Source: Neodiprion pinetum (lineage: Eukaryota; Arthropoda; Insecta; Hymenoptera; Diprionidae). From it: DNA of 64,000 bases. The notes beneath the pieces are model-generated. The model worked only from the letters and a program-made list of their open reading frames with translations, was not told where the DNA came from and searched no databases. The DNA lies in contig NC_060236.1 in assembly GCF_021155775.2 (NCBI RefSeq), forward strand, positions 13,189,087-13,253,086, given 5' to 3'. Shown here piece after piece: positions 1 to 11,317 of this stretch. Position numbers and translations under genes: made by a program. How positions within the stretch are numbered: position 1 is the stretch's first letter; each line of letters starts with the position of its first letter.

Positions 1-2864
1 AGGACGAAATTAAAATTGTCAATTTCGATGGTAGGTCGGTTTGGCATGGAATACCCCATATCTACATACACCAAAAATTGTACTTAATAAATCAAGTCTT
101 AAGAATTAAAAGTCGTTGAAAACGAACTGCCAATTTCAGCAATGCAGAAATCTCATAAGTATATTTCGAATGTCCGTTCATCGATCACATTGATATAGGG
201 CTAAGCGAAAGCTCTAAAAATCTGTAAATCTATGAAACTCGTCAGGAATCGAATTTTATCGTGAAAGGGGAGCGATATGTCATAAAATTTTCACCGGATA
301 GTACAAAGATTTCTTATCTGGGTAAAAGATAGTGCGGTCGGTCACGCGCGTCATTTTATTTTATTTTTTCTAATAAACTTGACGTGATTGGCGACAGCCA
401 ATGTTAATAAATCAATAATGTGAATCCACAATAAAGATTTACATTGACACCGGGTCAATTTGATTAGTAAGCAAAGATGCAAGTCGTCACCCTGAAGCAG
501 GCCAGAGTTTCACGACTGTGGGAAATTATTCTAATTACACATTCACAAAAGTATTAAGATCCATTGTTAAAGATAGATAGTTGTTATCGACTTTACTGAC
601 GGAACGGCTAGGGACTCCTGTTCCGCAATAGCTAGATGGAACGGATGCTAGTGACCTTTTATTTTCTACGATTGGACACACTGTTTTTTCTCCCGACTAG
701 TCACGACCAGCCCCCTGACACTCACCACTGCTCGTATACTAAAAAATTGTACGCGTTTTGTCCCCGTTTTTTAATTCCTCTACATGGTGCTAGTAGACTT
801 CTGACACGCTCGCTGCCCTCGCTGACCGCGCGCAAGCTTGTCAGACAACTACTAGCGCTACTAGTGGTGGAGATTGGCGGCAGAATCGAGGGACATTTTG
901 CGAAGCACTTTTAGCAGCGTGTGTCAGGGGGCTGGTCACTACGACTCTCGAACACGTCGCCTGTAACCTATGTGTAAATAAATCCGAAGTATCTTTTGTA
1001 ATCCAAAGTAAAATCATTCTGCTTCCTAGTAATTTTAACACCTATAAATCAATAATGCGAACTCATCACAGGAACCACTCTGTTCACAAGTGATTGATAT
1101 GTTGAGCAATTGAAGTTTAGCCCAATGTTTAGTAATCATTGTATCAATAAAAATAACGAAAATTGGTTACGAAAAAAAGATTTACGAAATAACATAAAAT
1201 TTTACTTATGTGGAATGAAAATCCGCCATTCATCCAATGAGTTGATTCCACCCTCGACTTCGTTGCATATTCCGGCACGTTTCACTATTATAGTTTGATG
1301 TTGGGTCGGAGTAAGCTGCAATCAGGTTCGTAAATAATCTTAACAAACCGAATAGAAATAGTGGTGACGTAGTCTTATACATCCGTACTGTGTAAAAACT
1401 TATTATTCCATAATTTTCCAATAATTGTATTACCCGCGTTTCACTAATAACAAACCCTGATAGCTGATCGTGCAACGCGGCACGTGCTTCCACAGGCTTG
1501 GCGTTGTCTGTCACGATGCTCTCGTTGAAAGGACGGGAAATATTGTATCGTATGGCGTATTAATGTTTCCTGTAGCTAAGTTGTTATAGTCTCAGTGATT
1601 AAAGATGTATTTAGCCAACAGTAGCTGCCATCTGTACCTGAGACGATCCACAAATGTTGTCATGGGTTTTGGGCCTCAAAATTTCGATTTCAAAGATGAT
1701 ATTATATGTCTCTGTGGTTGGGTCGGTGGGGTCAGGTTATGCCGCCCGCGACGTGATATTTATGTTCTGCTAGCTGTCAGTCGAGGGAGGTTACTTGGAC
1801 TAGAATTTGCCGTCGATTATCCGAATTAATTTTAGATTTTTGAATACTCGAAAGCGAATAACAAAACGGGTATAAATAATAACCTTGTCGTAATCTCGAT
1901 CCCAATTATGAATTCGTCGGTTCTGCGTATATTTATATTCTACGTCATGTGTCAGTTCAGTGAGGTTATGCCGTTTGCTATCTGCGAGTAATTATTCGTA
2001 TTATTTCTCTTCTCGTTCTCATAGAATAAATAAGAGCAACACGAAACTTATAATCTCTATTTACTTCAATCACGATTTTGATTTCGTTTGGGTCTTTTAC
2101 AAGTTCCGAAAAAATACAGACAATGTATATGAGTTACAGAAAGCGATGTAGGAACAATTATCGTCAGAAAATTTTGAAGTCACGGATGTAGTTCACATAG
2201 TTGCCACGTGATTTGTAATACCAGAAGATATAACTAGCACCGCCACGCTATATCTTTGATGCAGGAAGCAAAAGACGTGATGCATGCGTGTAATGCCGGT
2301 ACAACATGTTGCCAAGTAAGTTGTCGGTGTTATTCGTAATCCAAAGCCAGAGCAGCTACCATTTCCTCATTTCACCATCAAATCATATAAGACAGAGCGC
2401 AAAATGTGTGCTTCATCAGCGCCGATCGGCATCATACCGGATAGTTCCATCCATTCAGTGCAACTGTGAAAATTCTCCCAATTTCTGTGAATGGTAACCG
2501 ATCAGTAGAAATTTTTTCAAAATTTTAAACATTAAAACGTCGCGCCACTTTTTGCAAAAATAATGCATTAATTGACCAAGTTTCATTGTAATCGCTTGAT
2601 CGGTGTAGAAGTTTTGGCTCGCCGCATTCTCGAGGTGTACAATACAATTTTATTACCACCATTGTAAACCAAAATACGCTGTTAACCTTTGTAATATCTT
2701 GTAATAAATCAGAGTATAATCGTGAAAAATAATAGCGTTACAATCCACTGATCTCACAGATATATTAAGCAAATTATTGATAGATAAACGTGCGCTGTCG
2801 GGAAGCTTAAGAAAAAGAAATCAATCGTAGTCACAATTGAACCCGGACCGCTCAGTTCGATGCG
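1..2864. other. No recognisable gene
   Basis: AT-rich sequence whose open frames are all short and show no family motif. Apart from the small inverted-repeat element at 705-937 I see nothing that can be supported here. Confidence 0.5.
705..937. repeat. Small inverted-repeat element (MITE-like)
   Basis: A perfect 17-bp inverted repeat, GACCAGCCCCCTGACAC at 705-721 and its complement at 921-937, bounds about 233 bp of GC-richer sequence. Open frames crossing it on both strands are short and unlike any protein. No target duplication is visible, so a non-autonomous DNA element is inferred only from the arms. Confidence 0.4.
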
Positions 2865-3005
2865 CTTGATAAAATTCACTTAACTTTAGGGAGGCTGATT
2901 ATAATTCACGTAACTCCGAGGCAGCAGATTATGAAGGAAGTAACTTTCGCGTGACGATGATAAACAAGGTAATTCCACGGGTACTGATCATAATCCAGTC
3001 AACTT
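2865..3005 (-). repeat. Repeat next to copia 3' end, possible LTR piece
   Basis: About 140 bp that recurs in opposite orientation at 47302-47436, with long matching blocks such as TCACGCGAAAGTTACTTCC. It lies about 40 bp beyond the stop of the copia RNase H domain, so it may be part of that family's 3' UTR or LTR. LTR ends could not be defined. Confidence 0.5.
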
Positions 3006-3046
3006 TACCTTTTAATCAACAATAAATTTGAGTCAGATTCCGCCTT

Positions 3047-3941
3047 TTACATTAATCTCAGCATATCTCTGAATCTTACAAACTTAGTTTTACCTAACGA
3101 CTCCGTTAGAATATCAGCAACATTGTGTTCTAAATTGATTTTTATGATATCAATGATTTTATCCATGTAACTTTTGTTCACGAAGTGATAATGAGTTTCT
3201 ATGTATTTACAAATTTTCGTGTAATTACCAAATTTGGCAATACTTATTGCTCCTGAATTATCTTCGTAAACACATATCGGTTTTTTCATTTCAATTTTAA
3301 AGTCCTTAAGCACATCTCTTGATAAACTGTGGGTTTCTTAATGTAATTCTAGCGTTTAGGTATTAATTAAACACACTGAAGATTGAGATTGCACTCGATT
3401 CTATTTTGTTTATTAAAGCACATGTTCTCAGATAGAGAGGGCAATCAAGCAGACGGGAGACACCGCGCATGCGCGTAGAGTTTACATAGGATCGTGCGCA
3501 CGCACGATTTACACGCATAAATTGTATGTATTGCATCACTCATACTTTTTCAACACTTATCAATCTCAGTTCGCTTAGATTCAGATAATGCTACATATTC
3601 CGAGGCGGTTGAAGATTTGGTTATACTGCCTTGCTTTTTGGATTTTCAATAAATCACGTTTCCGAACATTCTGATTACATAACGACTCGTTAATTTTATG
3701 TATATGATATCTCCAGCCTAGTCCGCATCGACATAACAATCAAGTATATCAGCATAAAATTTCTCTTAAAAGGTAATTTTTTTTTCTAGTTAAGTACAGG
3801 TATTTTAGGATTCTCATTGTATATTTGTAGTGTCTTTGAGAGTTGCTATTTTGAAATTCGCTCAAGCAATTTACGCGTTAACTTATGTCTGGTCGTGTTC
3901 CAGAGCTAATATACAGAAGTTCACCAATTCAATTTCTTTAC
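3047..3941 (-). pseudogene. Copia RNase H domain (split)
   Basis: The piece at 3313-3047 shows the copia RNase H signature YEDNSGAIS followed by an HIETHYHFV-like block (here IETHYHFV) and the usual C-terminal region ending in RFRDMLRLM. The upstream part (3941-3556, minus) has a degraded TRPD-like RT/RNase H linker and a CGLG block where copia has ADWAG, with several stops. A 214-bp solo LTR separates the two halves. RNase H would normally remove the RNA template during reverse transcription; this copy cannot be functional. Confidence 0.8.
3342..3555 (-). mobile_element. Solo LTR (copia-like) inside copia RNase H
   Basis: On the minus strand the segment begins TGTTGAAAAAG and ends GAATTACA (TG...CA) and contains an AATAAA signal. 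Both sides continue the copia RNase H frame. The 5-bp flanks are CTTAA (3337-3341) and CTTAT (3556-3560), four of five identical, as expected for an old LTR-element target duplication. It also contains palindromes such as ATCGTGCGTGCGCACGAT. A solo LTR arises by recombination between the two LTRs of a full element. Confidence 0.72.
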
Positions 3942-4000
3942 GACTAATATTATTCTTGGATATGAAGGTCAGACATCAAACACTTTATTATTGTGTTTAC

Positions 4001-4029
4001 GTTTCAGCCCTGATGGGGGCCCTCCTCAG
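4001..4029 (-). ncRNA. Hammerhead-ribozyme-like core of the Penelope element
   Basis: On the minus strand the sequence reads CTGAGGA, then GGCCC, a CCATCA loop, GGGCT, and GAAAC. This matches the hammerhead core CUGANGA, stem II, GAAA. A possible stem III follows (AAACAC pairing with GTGTTT) and then a GTC. I could not build a good stem I, so this copy may be inactive. Penelope-like elements are known to carry hammerhead motifs, and the location 3' of the endonuclease frame agrees. Confidence 0.6.
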
Positions 4030-4508
4030 AACAAATTTATTTAAACCATCTGTCACGAACAGAAATAATAAAATAATGTGCAACTCAATTATAACAAAAT
4101 AACACGAATAGTTTAGATAATAAGCCAGGATGTTTATGCACTATAAGTGATAGGAATTACCTGGTGTGGTTTGACACTTTCAATTCCAGACGAAAGGGAC
4201 CACTATTGAGTGGTGAATGCGTGTTGGTTAATAGAATAAGACAAAAAAACAAACACCAAAACACACTGCGATCGCGATACGTAGCTCCCAAGCCTTCATC
4301 CTTATTGATAATTAATAAAATAAAACACACGACTGCCGTTGTAAGTTTGAATCAAGAGCACATTTGCACATGTGGAACGTCCAGTGTGTAGTGGGGGGAG
4401 ATCGATATCGATCGTTATCACAGCAAACGCAGAGTCAACGGGTTAAAAGGAAACCAAAATTTTGTTGAGAAGGTAAAGTCGAGAGCAAGCTCAGTCGGTA
4501 ATAGATAA

Positions 4509-4955
4509 TTACGATGGGTGTATCACAGAGGTATACATAGTGCTCAGATGTTCAATATCTTGTCTTCGGTTGACAGAATTGGGATGTGCTACAATATTGC
4601 ACATTTCTAACAATAACCTATTGTAATACAGTGGTTCGACGTCAATAATGCTGGCTTGAGAATAATTAAATGAGTGGTCGAAATCGATGGCATGCTTCGT
4701 CAGTGCAGTATAATTATCCTCATGTTCATGGATATTGCGTTTACGCTCGGTTATCCTGGTGTGTAGTTGCCTACTTGCTTGACCTATGTAGGACATGTTG
4801 CATTGGTTGCAGGGAATTTTGTAAACTAAACAAGAACGCATACCCGGGGGTAAGGGGTCCTCACCAGAATCAAACATAGAGGATAGATCATGTGCACTTT
4901 TACCCACAAATTGAATTTTATACTTAACGAATATTCTGTTAAGTGACTCAAACAA
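4509..4955 (-). pseudogene. Penelope GIY-YIG endonuclease domain
   Basis: 148-residue frame with the cysteine-containing Penelope variant of the GIY-YIG module: YKIPCNQCNMSYIGQ, then the RxLHTRITERKR block with the conserved arginine, then an H-rich segment typical of the family. The domain nicks target DNA for insertion. It is separated from the RT frame by a frameshift at about 4955-4965, so the polyprotein is broken. Confidence 0.82.
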
Positions 4956-4964
4956 ACCCGCAAC

Positions 4965-5816
4965 CTATGGGATGGAAATATAGTTTTTTTGATTAGCTTG
5001 CGCAGCAGATGCATCGTTATTATTGTTGGAGCTGGTCGATGACAAGATGGAATCGTATTTGACCTGTATATGTTTGTTGAGCAGACGAGATGGATAATCA
5101 TTTTTACTTAATACCTGCTGAATCAACGACATATTTTTGCTATGAAATTCCATACTTGAGAGTCGAATCGCTCTATCAACCAAGCAATAAATCGTTCCAA
5201 TTTTGTAAGATCTGGGATGGTGAGAATGAAAATTTAAGTACCTTTGTGACCAGGTAGCCTTATGAAACCAATCTGTTTTGATGAGCTGGTTATCATTAAT
5301 GATCAAGACATCTAAAAAGCTAATTCGATGATTAAACTCTATTTCAGAGGTAAATTGTAATCTCGGATGGAATTGGTTGAAGACAGACAGCATTTCTGCA
5401 ACTTTATCCGAAGGGACAGCTGTGATTATGTCATCTACATATCTGAAATAGAAAGAAGGCTTGAAGTCCAGTTTGTTGAGACAATATTGTTCAAGATCAT
5501 CCAAAACCAAATCTGACAAAATTGGAGAGAGCGGCGAGCCCATCGGTAAACCATAAGTTTGAGCATATATGTTCTGATTAAATTTAAATATGGCAGCCTT
5601 AAAACAGATGTGTAATGCTTTTATGAGTTCATTAAGTGGGACAGGAATTTTGTAAACCAACTGATGCCAACGCTGTTTCACCGCGTTGATTGCAAGATCA
5701 TGTGGAACATTGGTAAACAATGACACAACATCCAGCGAAACTAATACGTGATCAGGTGGGAGACGAGAGTTCCTGATAGAATTAACCAGAGAAAAACTAT
5801 CTCTTACACGTGACAA
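4965..5816 (-). pseudogene. Penelope-type reverse transcriptase (partial)
   Basis: 283-residue open frame with Penelope RT blocks: SLDVVSLFTNVP (motif A), YGLPMGSPLSPILSD (motif B), FRYVDDI (catalytic YVDD, motif C) and HRISFLDVLI. The N-terminal fingers are absent because the element is truncated at 5842. The C-terminus runs into a different frame before the endonuclease. Priming at a nicked target by this class is known; this copy is probably dead. Confidence 0.85.
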
Positions 5817-5853
5817 GGGAGGGACGATGTTGTTACCAATCCATTCAATTTCT

Positions 5854-7032
5854 TTACTTTAAACATTCAGATACTGATTGCGCTGGCTTAGATTTGCGGT
5901 TTTGTTCTAAAAGAGTGTCATACAATTTTGCATTCTCAATTTCATACTGTTTCGCTAGAGATTCAATGTATGTTATTTTATCTAACGTCATTATGTTTCT
6001 GTTGCTGTTGTACTCGATACTTATCCCCAAGTAGGTTTTAATTTCCCCCAAATCTTTCATCTTGAATCTTTTTATCAATAAATTTTTGACATAGTTTAAC
6101 TTGTCTTGGTTTTTGCAACACAGAATGAAGTCATCTACAAACAGTAATAGATAAACTGGTTCAGTGACATGATTTGTATAATATAAGCAATAATCATTGT
6201 CGCCGCATTGAATTCCTAAGCCTTTTAGATATTCATACAAATACTCATACCAGGCCCTTGGGTTCTTTCTCAATCCGTATAGTGCCTTTTTTAGCTTACG
6301 CACTCTACCCATGCCGTCGTCGTACCCTTCTGGTTGTTCAACATATATGTAGGAGTATCAGCAAGGAAGGGCCTGGAAGGGTTCATATTGTCGAAGCCCG
6401 CCAATTGTTCCAACCAAATCTACCTTTATTGTAAATTAAACTAAAACTGATTAATCGAGTAACGGCGTATGGGCAATGGTCTTCTATATTTGAACGTCTT
6501 CGTGTAGCGTTCAAGTAGGAGTGCCCTATCAGCCGGCGCGCCCCTTTATATATTCTCTCGTGGGGCTGTTTGGCCTGCGTGCGCAGTCGGTGGGACTGTC
6601 AACAGCGACTTCTGAATTGCCCGCTCTGTGATATGTCTCATACGCCGACATATACCTCTGAAATTACATTTCTATTCAAGAAGGCTGATTCGACGTTCAT
6701 TTGATTGATAATCAACTTATACTGTACGCAGTAGGCTAATATTTTCAAAGTTGGTGTTCTACCAATTGGTGAATATAGATCATCAATTATTTCCTGTTGT
6801 TGGTAACCCCTGACTATGATCCTAGCTTTGTATACACCTTCTGTTTTTTTTTTTTTATTTTTGTAAAGACCCATTTTAGGTCTGAAACCCTTTTATCTTT
6901 TGGCTTTTCTACCAGATGGAAGGTTACAGTTTTAGGTATACGTTCAATTTCTTTGTTCATAGTCTTTTCCCATTGCTTACTCTCTTGACTATTTATCGCA
7001 TCATAATAATTTCCTGGGGTGTCTGCACTCAC
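5854..7032 (-). pseudogene. Copia reverse transcriptase domain (split)
   Basis: The upstream part (7032-6638) carries the start of RT_2, with the WV.TKIKK and NVESAFLN (motif A region) blocks in two frames. The downstream part (6312-5854) carries KKALYGLRKNPRAWYE, the catalytic LLLFVDDFI and DLGEIKTYLGI. A solo LTR at 6348-6650 interrupts it exactly between EVYV and EQPEGY. Frameshifts and stops make it a pseudogene. Confidence 0.85.
6348..6650 (-). mobile_element. Solo LTR inside copia RT
   Basis: On the minus strand the 303-bp segment starts TGTCGGCGTATGAGAC and ends GATACTCCTACA (TG...CA). It has a TATA-like AATATATAAAGG and a downstream AATAAA, i.e. promoter and polyadenylation signal in LTR order. 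The 4-bp flanks TATA are repeated on both sides (6344-6347, 6651-6654), and removing the insert rejoins the copia frame. A 4-bp duplication suggests a Gypsy-type element; that is inference. Confidence 0.75.
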
Positions 7033-7203
7033 ATAGTTTACGTAAGTACAATATGCATAATTATCGGGTTTATATACATCTGTTAGCTTTTTAGTTCGAG
7101 TTGTCCTTCTTATTACGGGTGCCTCGCTTTTATTTTCTCGTGGACTTTATTGTTCATCCCTAACAATTTCATCATTTTCTTTCATCATAGTTTCACTTTC
7201 ATC

Positions 7204-8110
7204 TTATTTATTCATTTCTTCATTATTTTTAGTATTATTGGTTTCATTACTGTAGTTTTGATTCTCAGTCTTTCTATTGCGAGATATATCGTTATTTCCA
7301 TTATTAGCGTTTTCATCACCATTATATTCGACTAATTTCACATTTTCTTTGATTATGTCAATGTTTCTAGCAATAATATCTTTGTTACCAATTAGGATTC
7401 TGATCCCTACATTTTCGTAACCTACTAGTATGCCCACATGTGCTTTTCTATCCCATTTATTCTGCCTTTCAGCTTCTGGAATTCTCACAAAGACTTTACT
7501 TCCATGTAATTTTAAATTACTTATATTAGGTCTTCTTCCCGTCATTATTTCGTATAGTGTCTTTTTCCCGGTGGTATTGGGTGACATTCTATTTTTTAAG
7601 TAAACTGCTGTCCTTACTACTTCTGGCAAAAATTTTGTTTCGAACTTAGCAAACTAACTTTAACAAAGATCTAGCAGGATCCCTTATATCTTTCCGCAGT
7701 TCCATTTAATTTGTGAACATACGGAGGGCATGGTTCAATAGAAATTCTTTTCTCTCCTGTAAAATTATAGACTTTTTTGTATAGCATCCCTCTAGCATTA
7801 TTACGCCTTAATCTTTTCAAGTTTTTTCCTGTTAAGTTCTCGACTGGGTTAACATATTCTACGAAGCAGTCATAGAATTTGCTCTTGGCTTTAACAGTAA
7901 ATACTTTGGCTATTTTACTATAATCATCGATGAAAGTTACAAAATACTTTTCACCCCTGTTACCTGTAGTGCGTGGCCCATGAGTATAAACATGAATAGT
8001 TCATAGTAGTTCTCTTGCTCTCTGTCTATTGTTTTCATAGCTTACATTATGCATTTTATTTCGCATACAAGTGCCACATTTTAGATAATCACGTTCGAGC
8101 TCATTTGACA
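7204..8110 (-). pseudogene. Copia integrase core and C-terminal region
   Basis: 7629-7204 is the integrase C-terminal region, with PEVVRTAVYLKNRMSP and the YEIMTGRRPNISNLK block of copia proteins. Upstream (about 8110-7640) the minus strand still spells FVTFIDDYSK and LNGTAER in broken frames, the integrase core with its aspartate and final glutamate. Several stops show decay. Confidence 0.78.
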
Positions 8111-8129
8111 TACCTTGGACTAATTTGTT

Positions 8130-8560
8130 TTAACATAATATATTCAAGTAATTGAAATTTACATGAGTTAACATTTTGTGAAATCTTTCCTTTTGTGTCA
8201 TGTTGCAAATTATCTTTTCAGTGACATATGTATTTTTAAGCTCAACAAGGTTGTATATTTTGTGAATATCATTTACTTCATATGCAACTGCTATTAATTC
8301 TTTGGTAACTTTGTTACAAATTCTCGAAGTGTTTCCTTCTGAAATAATTCTATTACTGATTGTAACTTTGCCGTAACTTATCAAATTTGTATCCATGCTT
8401 TCTACAAAAAATGCATACATCGTTGTTATTCGTTTTTGTTTTTTCTTTGGATATACTAACAATGAGATCAACATGTCCAACTTTAGTAGCTTTTAAAGCT
8501 CTACCATCACTAACTTTGACTTTAATAGTAGTTGTTAACTCTATAAAATTATACTGAGAA
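8130..8560 (-). pseudogene. Copia protease C-terminus and GAG-pre-integrase domain
   Basis: 116 residues ending in the ERFHKMLTHVNFNYL block (GAG-pre-integrase, normally W/H-R-L-GH-N). Sequence just upstream reads as the end of a copia aspartic protease followed by a frameshift. Similarity to copia stops near 8560, which I take as the 5' truncation point. Confidence 0.65.
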
Positions 8561-9730
8561 AAAAATCTGGTTCATTCAAACCAAATATGGTTAACAGAAT
8601 TAAACTTGGCGATCACGGGCGGGGAAACGCTGATTGGTTTGATTTAACAAAAAATATGGTTATTCTGGGTGGCTTTGGCAGAATCGAAATAAACAAATAT
8701 GCACTCTGACCGAAAATAATGTAGTTAATTCAACTGAATTTTCCAAAGAATTTACTGATTTAAACTGTCGATCACATTGATAACATATTGACTTAACCGT
8801 ACCATTATTATGATAACTGAATACATGATTGGTAATAGCCCATGTGACGGGATATGAAATACCACGTCACAACCATTGAAGCGTTTGTTGCGGTACGATG
8901 AAATATTTTTACGAAATATGTATCTATTTGTCAGAATTAATATTATGTATGACTTGAACATTCATGAATTTGAACACTATGCTGACTATGCTAGCGACTG
9001 AACCTGTAACTTCTACTATGCTGATACCAATCCATAATTTGTTGCCATAAGAAAATTATTCTTCGACTGGGGTTTATTTTTATTTGGTACAATGCGTCAA
9101 CTGTTTCAATTACTTGTTTTTCAACAATATATATATATATATATGTTTTGTCTCGGAGTGGTAAATAATGGCGAGTAAATAACTACAATGGTTTCTCTGT
9201 AAAACAAAGAGTTTTTTCTTATCACGTTTTCTTTACATTAAAGTTAATATTCACAACTTAATAATCTACTTTCTTATATCTTAACTCTTAACTCTCACCT
9301 GTAGAACAAAGAAACAACATTCGATGGATATTTTCCACGCTGTTCTTTCTTTATTTCACCTCTCCTCTTACATTATTGTATAGACGTCCTCTTTGACATG
9401 ATTTCTCTCCACGTGCCTCTTCTTACGTGATTTCTCTCTATTGCACAGTCGGGTGCCTGTCTTACCTACCCGCACTTTGTGCGGGAGATTCTGAATTGGG
9501 AAACTGAGGGAGTGTAACGCGTTTACCTTACATATATAAAATTTGTCGATCAACCACTTTTCTTTAATTTAACCCAATAGTCGATGCATCTGATTATTGA
9601 CAGTATTACAAGCCAATCTAATATAAGGTTGATATAACTTGATCTACGAACCAATGATTTCAATTATTCGGGAAATCACGATTAGTTCTACTAACTGACT
9701 TAGTCTTCAATCGATTAAATTCTCATTGGT
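8561..9730. other. Intergenic spacer, no gene seen
   Basis: AT-rich sequence between the copia relic and the Polinton. The only simple feature is an (AT)9 microsatellite at 9127-9144. Short frames here have no recognisable motif. Confidence 0.5.
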
Positions 9731-10500
9731 AGTATAGCTATGAGAGTTCTACATGCAGATTCCTGTTACCGACACTTACCGACATTCTCCCCAGACTCAA
9801 ACCCTTTTCCGCGATGACGTCACAGTCTGCCGTACCGACTTGAGGTCAAAACAATGCAACCTTACCGACAGTTGTATCGGTCAACGGTAAAAATCGCACT
9901 GCTTTACCAACAATTCTGATCAGTCGAAGGTCAAAATCGTGCTGTTTTACCGACAATCTTACCGATCGAAGGTCAAAGTCTTCATGTAGTGCTCGTCTGC
10001 CAACGGTAGAGGGTGCAGCGGGGGCGAGAACTTTTTTACCGTCCCGCATTCTTTTCCCACGATAGGACTGCTGATGTGTAACATTAACCACTCCAAATTC
10101 CTTTTCCACGGTAGGACTGCTGTTGTGTAACATCAACAACCCCCACATTTTTTTCCCACGTTATCAACCACGTGACATTCCAAAATTAATAGTTCCGAGA
10201 ATTGTTTTTTATCCACTCGGATATCGCTGATGTGTAACATCAACCACCTCACATTCCTTTCCCACGTTATCAACCACGCGACATTCCAAAATTAATGGTT
10301 CTGAGAATTGTTCACTTACTCGGATGCGGGTCTGATATTAACCACGTGACATTTTTTTGGCTTGTAACTGTCATGTGAACTCGGTTGTGAACAAGGTCGA
10401 CCGATAGCCGCGGTACATTCAGAACCATGCATCAGCGGTGTTGGGTTACTATCGCACTGGGAATGCTAAAAAGTGCGCGCGCATACACAAACATACGTAT
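9731..10500 (+). repeat. Polinton left terminal inverted repeat
   Basis: Complementary to 37288-38045 with many substitutions. It starts AGTATAGCTATGAGAGTTC and contains repeated ACCGACA and GGTCAA motifs, repeated CACGTG-type motifs, and a sub-repeat of about 106 bp. Compared with the right copy it lacks about 40 bp near 10390. Frames crossing it (for example 9846-10148 minus) are repeat artefacts. Confidence 0.9.
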
Positions 10501-10564
10501 TTGATATCAACCACGTGACATTCCTTACCCTCCACCAAATTTCAAATTATGTGGTGGGGGAGCG

Positions 10565-10599
10565 TTATATAAAACAAAAGTGAAAACTTCATCGCCAGT
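10565..10599 (+). promoter_or_regulatory. TATA box and initiator for the 153-residue ORF
   Basis: TTATATAAAA at 10565-10574 is followed about 31 bp later by CCAGTC (10595-10600), which fits the arthropod initiator TCAGT. The spacing is canonical, and the start codon at 10621 follows within about 25 bp. Confidence 0.6.
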
Positions 10600-10620
10600 C
10601 TGAAGCTGTTCTTCTTGTAA

Positions 10621-11082
10621 ATGAGAAGTGCTTTGGAACAACAACGTGAATTGAAGAAACGACTAGAACTGCTCATCAAGAATATTGGAGAAGTAAAACA
10701 TCTGCTGAAAATCAGATCTGACCTCAATCAACTCACAAGAGATTTTGAGCACATACAACTCGACAGTAACGATCATGGACTTTTCAAAATTAAACGGAGT
10801 CGCTCGCCTAGAGACACTTCTGCCCTTGAAAAAGTCTGGGACCTCGAAGTATACTTCGAATACCGAGTCAGTGGCGTTCGTCGGGTTAAAACGAAATTTG
10901 GTGATAAAATCGTTCTGGACTTGGTGGACTCTGTCACGATTTTTCTACCGAACCGACTGACCAAGGCCCTCCAAGAAGATAAAGATTTGTTCCAGAAGTT
11001 GACGACAGCCAGTAAGGAGATACAGTTGCATCTACGCTATCTTGGCGAACCGTACGGTCAACTTGAATTCGTATACGTATAA
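10621..11082 (+). CDS. Small Polinton ORF, possible OB-fold DNA-binding protein
   Basis: Intact 153-residue frame and the only uninterrupted Polinton gene here. Residues 1-50 form a charged probable coiled coil (EQQRELKKRLELLIKN). Residues 75-153 look like a compact beta domain with the motif RRVKTKFGDKIVLDL, then VTIFLPNRLTKAL and a C-terminal LRYLGEPYG. The pattern suggests a single OB fold, perhaps binding single-stranded DNA, but I do not recognise a named family. It has its own TATA/initiator (10565-10599) and an AATAAA at 11127. The start is the first ATG after the predicted transcription start. Confidence 0.65.
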   Translation: MRSALEQQRELKKRLELLIKNIGEVKHLLKIRSDLNQLTRDFEHIQLDSNDHGLFKIKRSRSPRDTSALEKVWDLEVYFEYRVSGVRRVKTKFGDKIVLDLVDSVTIFLPNRLTKALQEDKDLFQKLTTASKEIQLHLRYLGEPYGQLEFVYV

Positions 11083-11126
11083 TCTGAGTATCACATTCAA
11101 ATATCCAGTGTCCTGTGGAAGTCTTT

Positions 11127-11132
11127 AATAAA
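11127..11132 (+). terminator. Polyadenylation signal of the 153-residue ORF
   Basis: AATAAA lies 45 bp after the stop codon at 11082 and is followed by an A-rich stretch. Confidence 0.55.
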
Positions 11133-11317
11133 CGAAAGAAAAAAAAGATTGTAATTACGAATATTTTTTGATTTATCGCCTAACCATCTTGTATACCTTT
11201 AATCCTACGTACGTTTTGTACCTTGTATTTATATCTAGAATCAAGTCTTAAAATCTAAGAGAATGCTACTTCAAACACCACTAAGCAACGATGGAGGGTT
11301 TCGAGCTGCGTTTGCGT

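Larger units (their letters stand above)
3942..5842 (-). mobile_element. Penelope-like element, 5'-truncated
   Basis: The minus strand encodes a Penelope-type reverse transcriptase followed by a GIY-YIG endonuclease, an order found only in Penelope-like elements. It is inserted in copia sequence. The 15-mer ATTCAATTTCTTTAC occurs on both sides (3927-3941 and 5843-5857) and once in the inferred copia target, giving a perfect target duplication. The first part of the polyprotein is missing, so the copy is 5'-truncated, and the RT and endonuclease lie in different frames. Confidence 0.88.
3006..8560 (-). mobile_element. Ty1/copia retrotransposon, 5'-truncated, decayed and interrupted
   Basis: Read on the minus strand the domains run protease C-terminus/GAG-pre-integrase (8560-8130), integrase (about 8110-7204), reverse transcriptase (7032-5854) and RNase H (3941-3047), the Ty1/copia order. 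Gag and the 5' LTR are missing beyond about 8560. Stops and frameshifts occur throughout. Three later insertions split it: a solo LTR in RNase H (3342-3555), a Penelope-like element at the RT/RNase H boundary (3942-5842) and a second solo LTR in RT (6348-6650). Reading across each insertion restores the expected order of copia motifs, which supports one original element. Confidence 0.88.

Noticed and set aside
636..1041. Overlapping frames at 636-914 and 841-1041
   Set aside because: They cross the inverted-repeat element at 705-937 on opposite strands and have no protein-like features.
9846..10148. 100-residue minus-strand frame in the left Polinton TIR, and the similar frame at 37613-37852
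   Set aside because: Both are translations of the same repeat-rich TIR with no family motif.
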